DNA of 64,000 nt from assembly GCF_001278845.1 (NCBI RefSeq), contig NZ_CP012590.1, positions 3,348,001-3,412,000 on the forward strand, written 5' to 3'. A program made the translations under genes and the position numbers. Under the pieces are notes generated by a model. That model was not told where the DNA came from, ran no database searches, and worked only from the letters and a program-made list of their open reading frames with translations. Shown piece after piece: positions 63,601 to 64,000 of this stretch. Source of the stretch: Actinomyces sp. oral taxon 414. Lineage in GTDB: Bacteria; Actinomycetota; Actinomycetes; Actinomycetales; Actinomycetaceae. Positions within the stretch are counted from its first letter, which is position 1, and each line of letters starts with the position of its first letter.

Positions 63601-64000
63601 ATCAGGGACACCAGGGCGCCCACCTGGCGGGCGATCGTGTCCTCGTCCATGGCGGCCCGCACCCGGGCCCCGGTCCCCTCGGGGGCCCGGGCGTGGGGGA
63701 GCCAGCAGGTCCACGCCCACTCTTCGCCCGCCCGCGCGCCCAGACCGGGATCCACGAGCACCATGAGGTCGAGCTCGGCCGGGGAGTGGAGCACGGCGCA
63801 CTGGGCGAGCATCCACCGGGCCGTCTCCCGGCGCTTCTCCCCGGCGATCCCGGCGACCCCCAGTCGGCCCAGCGGCACCGACACGGGCACGTCCGACGCC
63901 GACCAGGCGAACGGCTCCTCCCAGCCCGCCCGGTCGGGCAGCCTCAGCTCGACCTCGCTGGGCAGGTCCGCCGTCCCCACCCGCAGATCCAGCCAGTCGG
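60618..64000 (-). CDS. eccC: T7SS ATPase EccC (5' end outside the window)
   Basis: EccC is the FtsK/SpoIIIE-type motor of type VII secretion. The visible 1127 residues contain three ATPase domains. Domain 1 has an intact Walker A (GTTGSGKSELLQT, near visible residue 309) and Walker B (LMLIIDEFAAL). Domains 2 and 3 have GAPRSGRSNLLRT (about 646) and GPRRSGRSTALAF (about 937), where the usual Lys is Arg, and weaker Walker B segments (VVLLDRWDGF, VVFDDFDVMG). This fits the known rule that domain 1 drives transport and the others bind substrate signals. The frame is open through the right edge; membrane helices and start lie beyond. Confidence 0.95.
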   Translation of the reverse strand, partial: DWLDLRVGTADLPSEVELRLPDRAGWEEPFAWSASDVPVSVPLGRLGVAGIAGEKRRETARWMLAQCAVLHSPAELDLMVLVDPGLGARAGEEWAWTCWLPHARAPEGTGARVRAAMDEDTIARQVGALVSLIERRQEAAGAAGGAAPGAFTLVVLDGARALRLVPGMVRVLREGPAAGIRLLCLDEDRVSLPEECRAVVAADEPWAGVSQTDKDDIEQVSLDLVPAGWAQRVARALAPLRDVSAQGDAGAIPRSSRLLDVIGMPEPDAAAVLSRWQGGRASTRAVIGEDAEGLFSLDVRADGPHALVAGTTGSGKSELLQTLIASLCALNTPESMTFVLVDYKGGAAFKDCARLPHTVGMVTDLDGHLTGRALESLGAELRRRERLLARADAKDIEDYTAALGPGDEPMPRLMLIIDEFAALVAELPDFVTGLVDIARRGRSLGVHLVLATQRPAGVVSAEIKSNTNLRIALRVTDEGDSQDVVESGASAHIPPSIPGRAYARLGHGRLLPFQASRVGGRPTGAVRTAAPSLEPVTLEGLSRPAPSGPVIEEDVSVPTDLAALVDAMLQARRTTGLPAPHRPWLEPLPALITLDRVGGRDDATADADGAPGFLPPLVIGLEDLPGEQAQRPMTWDYTRAGHLGVAGAPRSGRSNLLRTLAVEIARTASPADVHVYGLDAGSGALAPLVSMAHTGAVVTRDQADRVRRLLTMLGKEVARRQQALALEGFSSLAEQRAAAPADKRLPYLVVLLDRWDGFLAVFETVNGGAMVSAFETLMREGAAVGVRVVVTGDRTTFRGRTGMLLEDRLVLRMPAADDYELVGMRARDAPASMPAGRAFRSGPHPREVQIAVLDADPSGTAQTAALYREARAADERWGRVPDGLRPARVDDLPLAITAAQALELGPAPKPGWIPLGVGGNTLAVRSVSMEDVGNGVLITGPRRSGRSTALAFALQSALDNGTRTILILPRRSPLTAWADHPGVVGVLDSTTTAAQLTELLGKDRETLVVFDDFDVMGKDHVVAAVLDDYMRSCRDAGGGVLMVCNIDEAQGLGRNLLASMRKNRTGLLLAPRSAADGSTFSTTLPRSVGAPVPLGRAIMITTQGWAWVQIPHTTAPARADERRSRG

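Overview
The window is GC-rich bacterial DNA with the look of an actinobacterium, most likely an Actinomyces-like member of the Actinomycetaceae (inference). The reasons are a split class Ib ribonucleotide reductase (nrdHIE plus nrdF), a MurNAc phosphotransferase/etherase locus, a three-ATPase EccC of a type VII secretion system (T7SS), many GTG starts and several apparently leaderless starts just after a TAnnnT box.

Layout. 1-4.4 kb: MurNAc salvage (murP and murQ on minus, RpiR regulator on plus, a lipoprotein between). 4.5-5.5 kb: nrdF. 5.8-10.1 kb: a mobile-element island with two inverted 1289-bp IS630-type copies, an IS5-type transposase remnant, MITE-like elements and two short repeat families. 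10.1-18.1 kb: AlbA/Schlafen-type regulator, sugar transporter, P-loop kinase, secreted proteins and a BASS transporter preceded by an apparent transcription attenuator. 18.2-22.1 kb: nrdHIE and a NiaR-like regulator. 22.3-26.0 kb: DUF4956, VTC polyphosphate polymerase-like and beta-helical lipoprotein genes. 26.4-35 kb: membrane protein, GH13 glucosidase, an orphan Phd antitoxin beside a broken YoeB-like toxin, HipA, L-serine dehydratase and an endonuclease-like gene whose 3' end is supplied by a repeated hairpin element. 35.2-42.3 kb: DUF2079, paired fluoride channels, amino acid permease, NfeD/flotillin and a DsbA-like thioredoxin.

42.4-64 kb: decayed genes (an FGGY kinase and a duplicated lipoprotein gene) lead into the most unusual region. 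Read on the minus strand from the right edge it holds eccC, a small acidic helical partner, a 710-residue AT-richer probable T7SS substrate, and then a long train of small secreted or membrane-anchored proteins. Several are recent paralogues: h and n, g and m and a, d and e. One ORF (f) carries a fragment of the large substrate. A two-gene plus-strand operon (i, j) lies inside the train. Frameshifts, a lipobox-deleting internal deletion, a homopolymer tract at one start, and insertion of an IS630-type and an IS5-type element show rapid turnover. The arrangement resembles T7SS polymorphic effector loci followed by paralogous partner or immunity genes; that function is inferred. Letters a-p label these genes in the entries below, in order of position from left to right.
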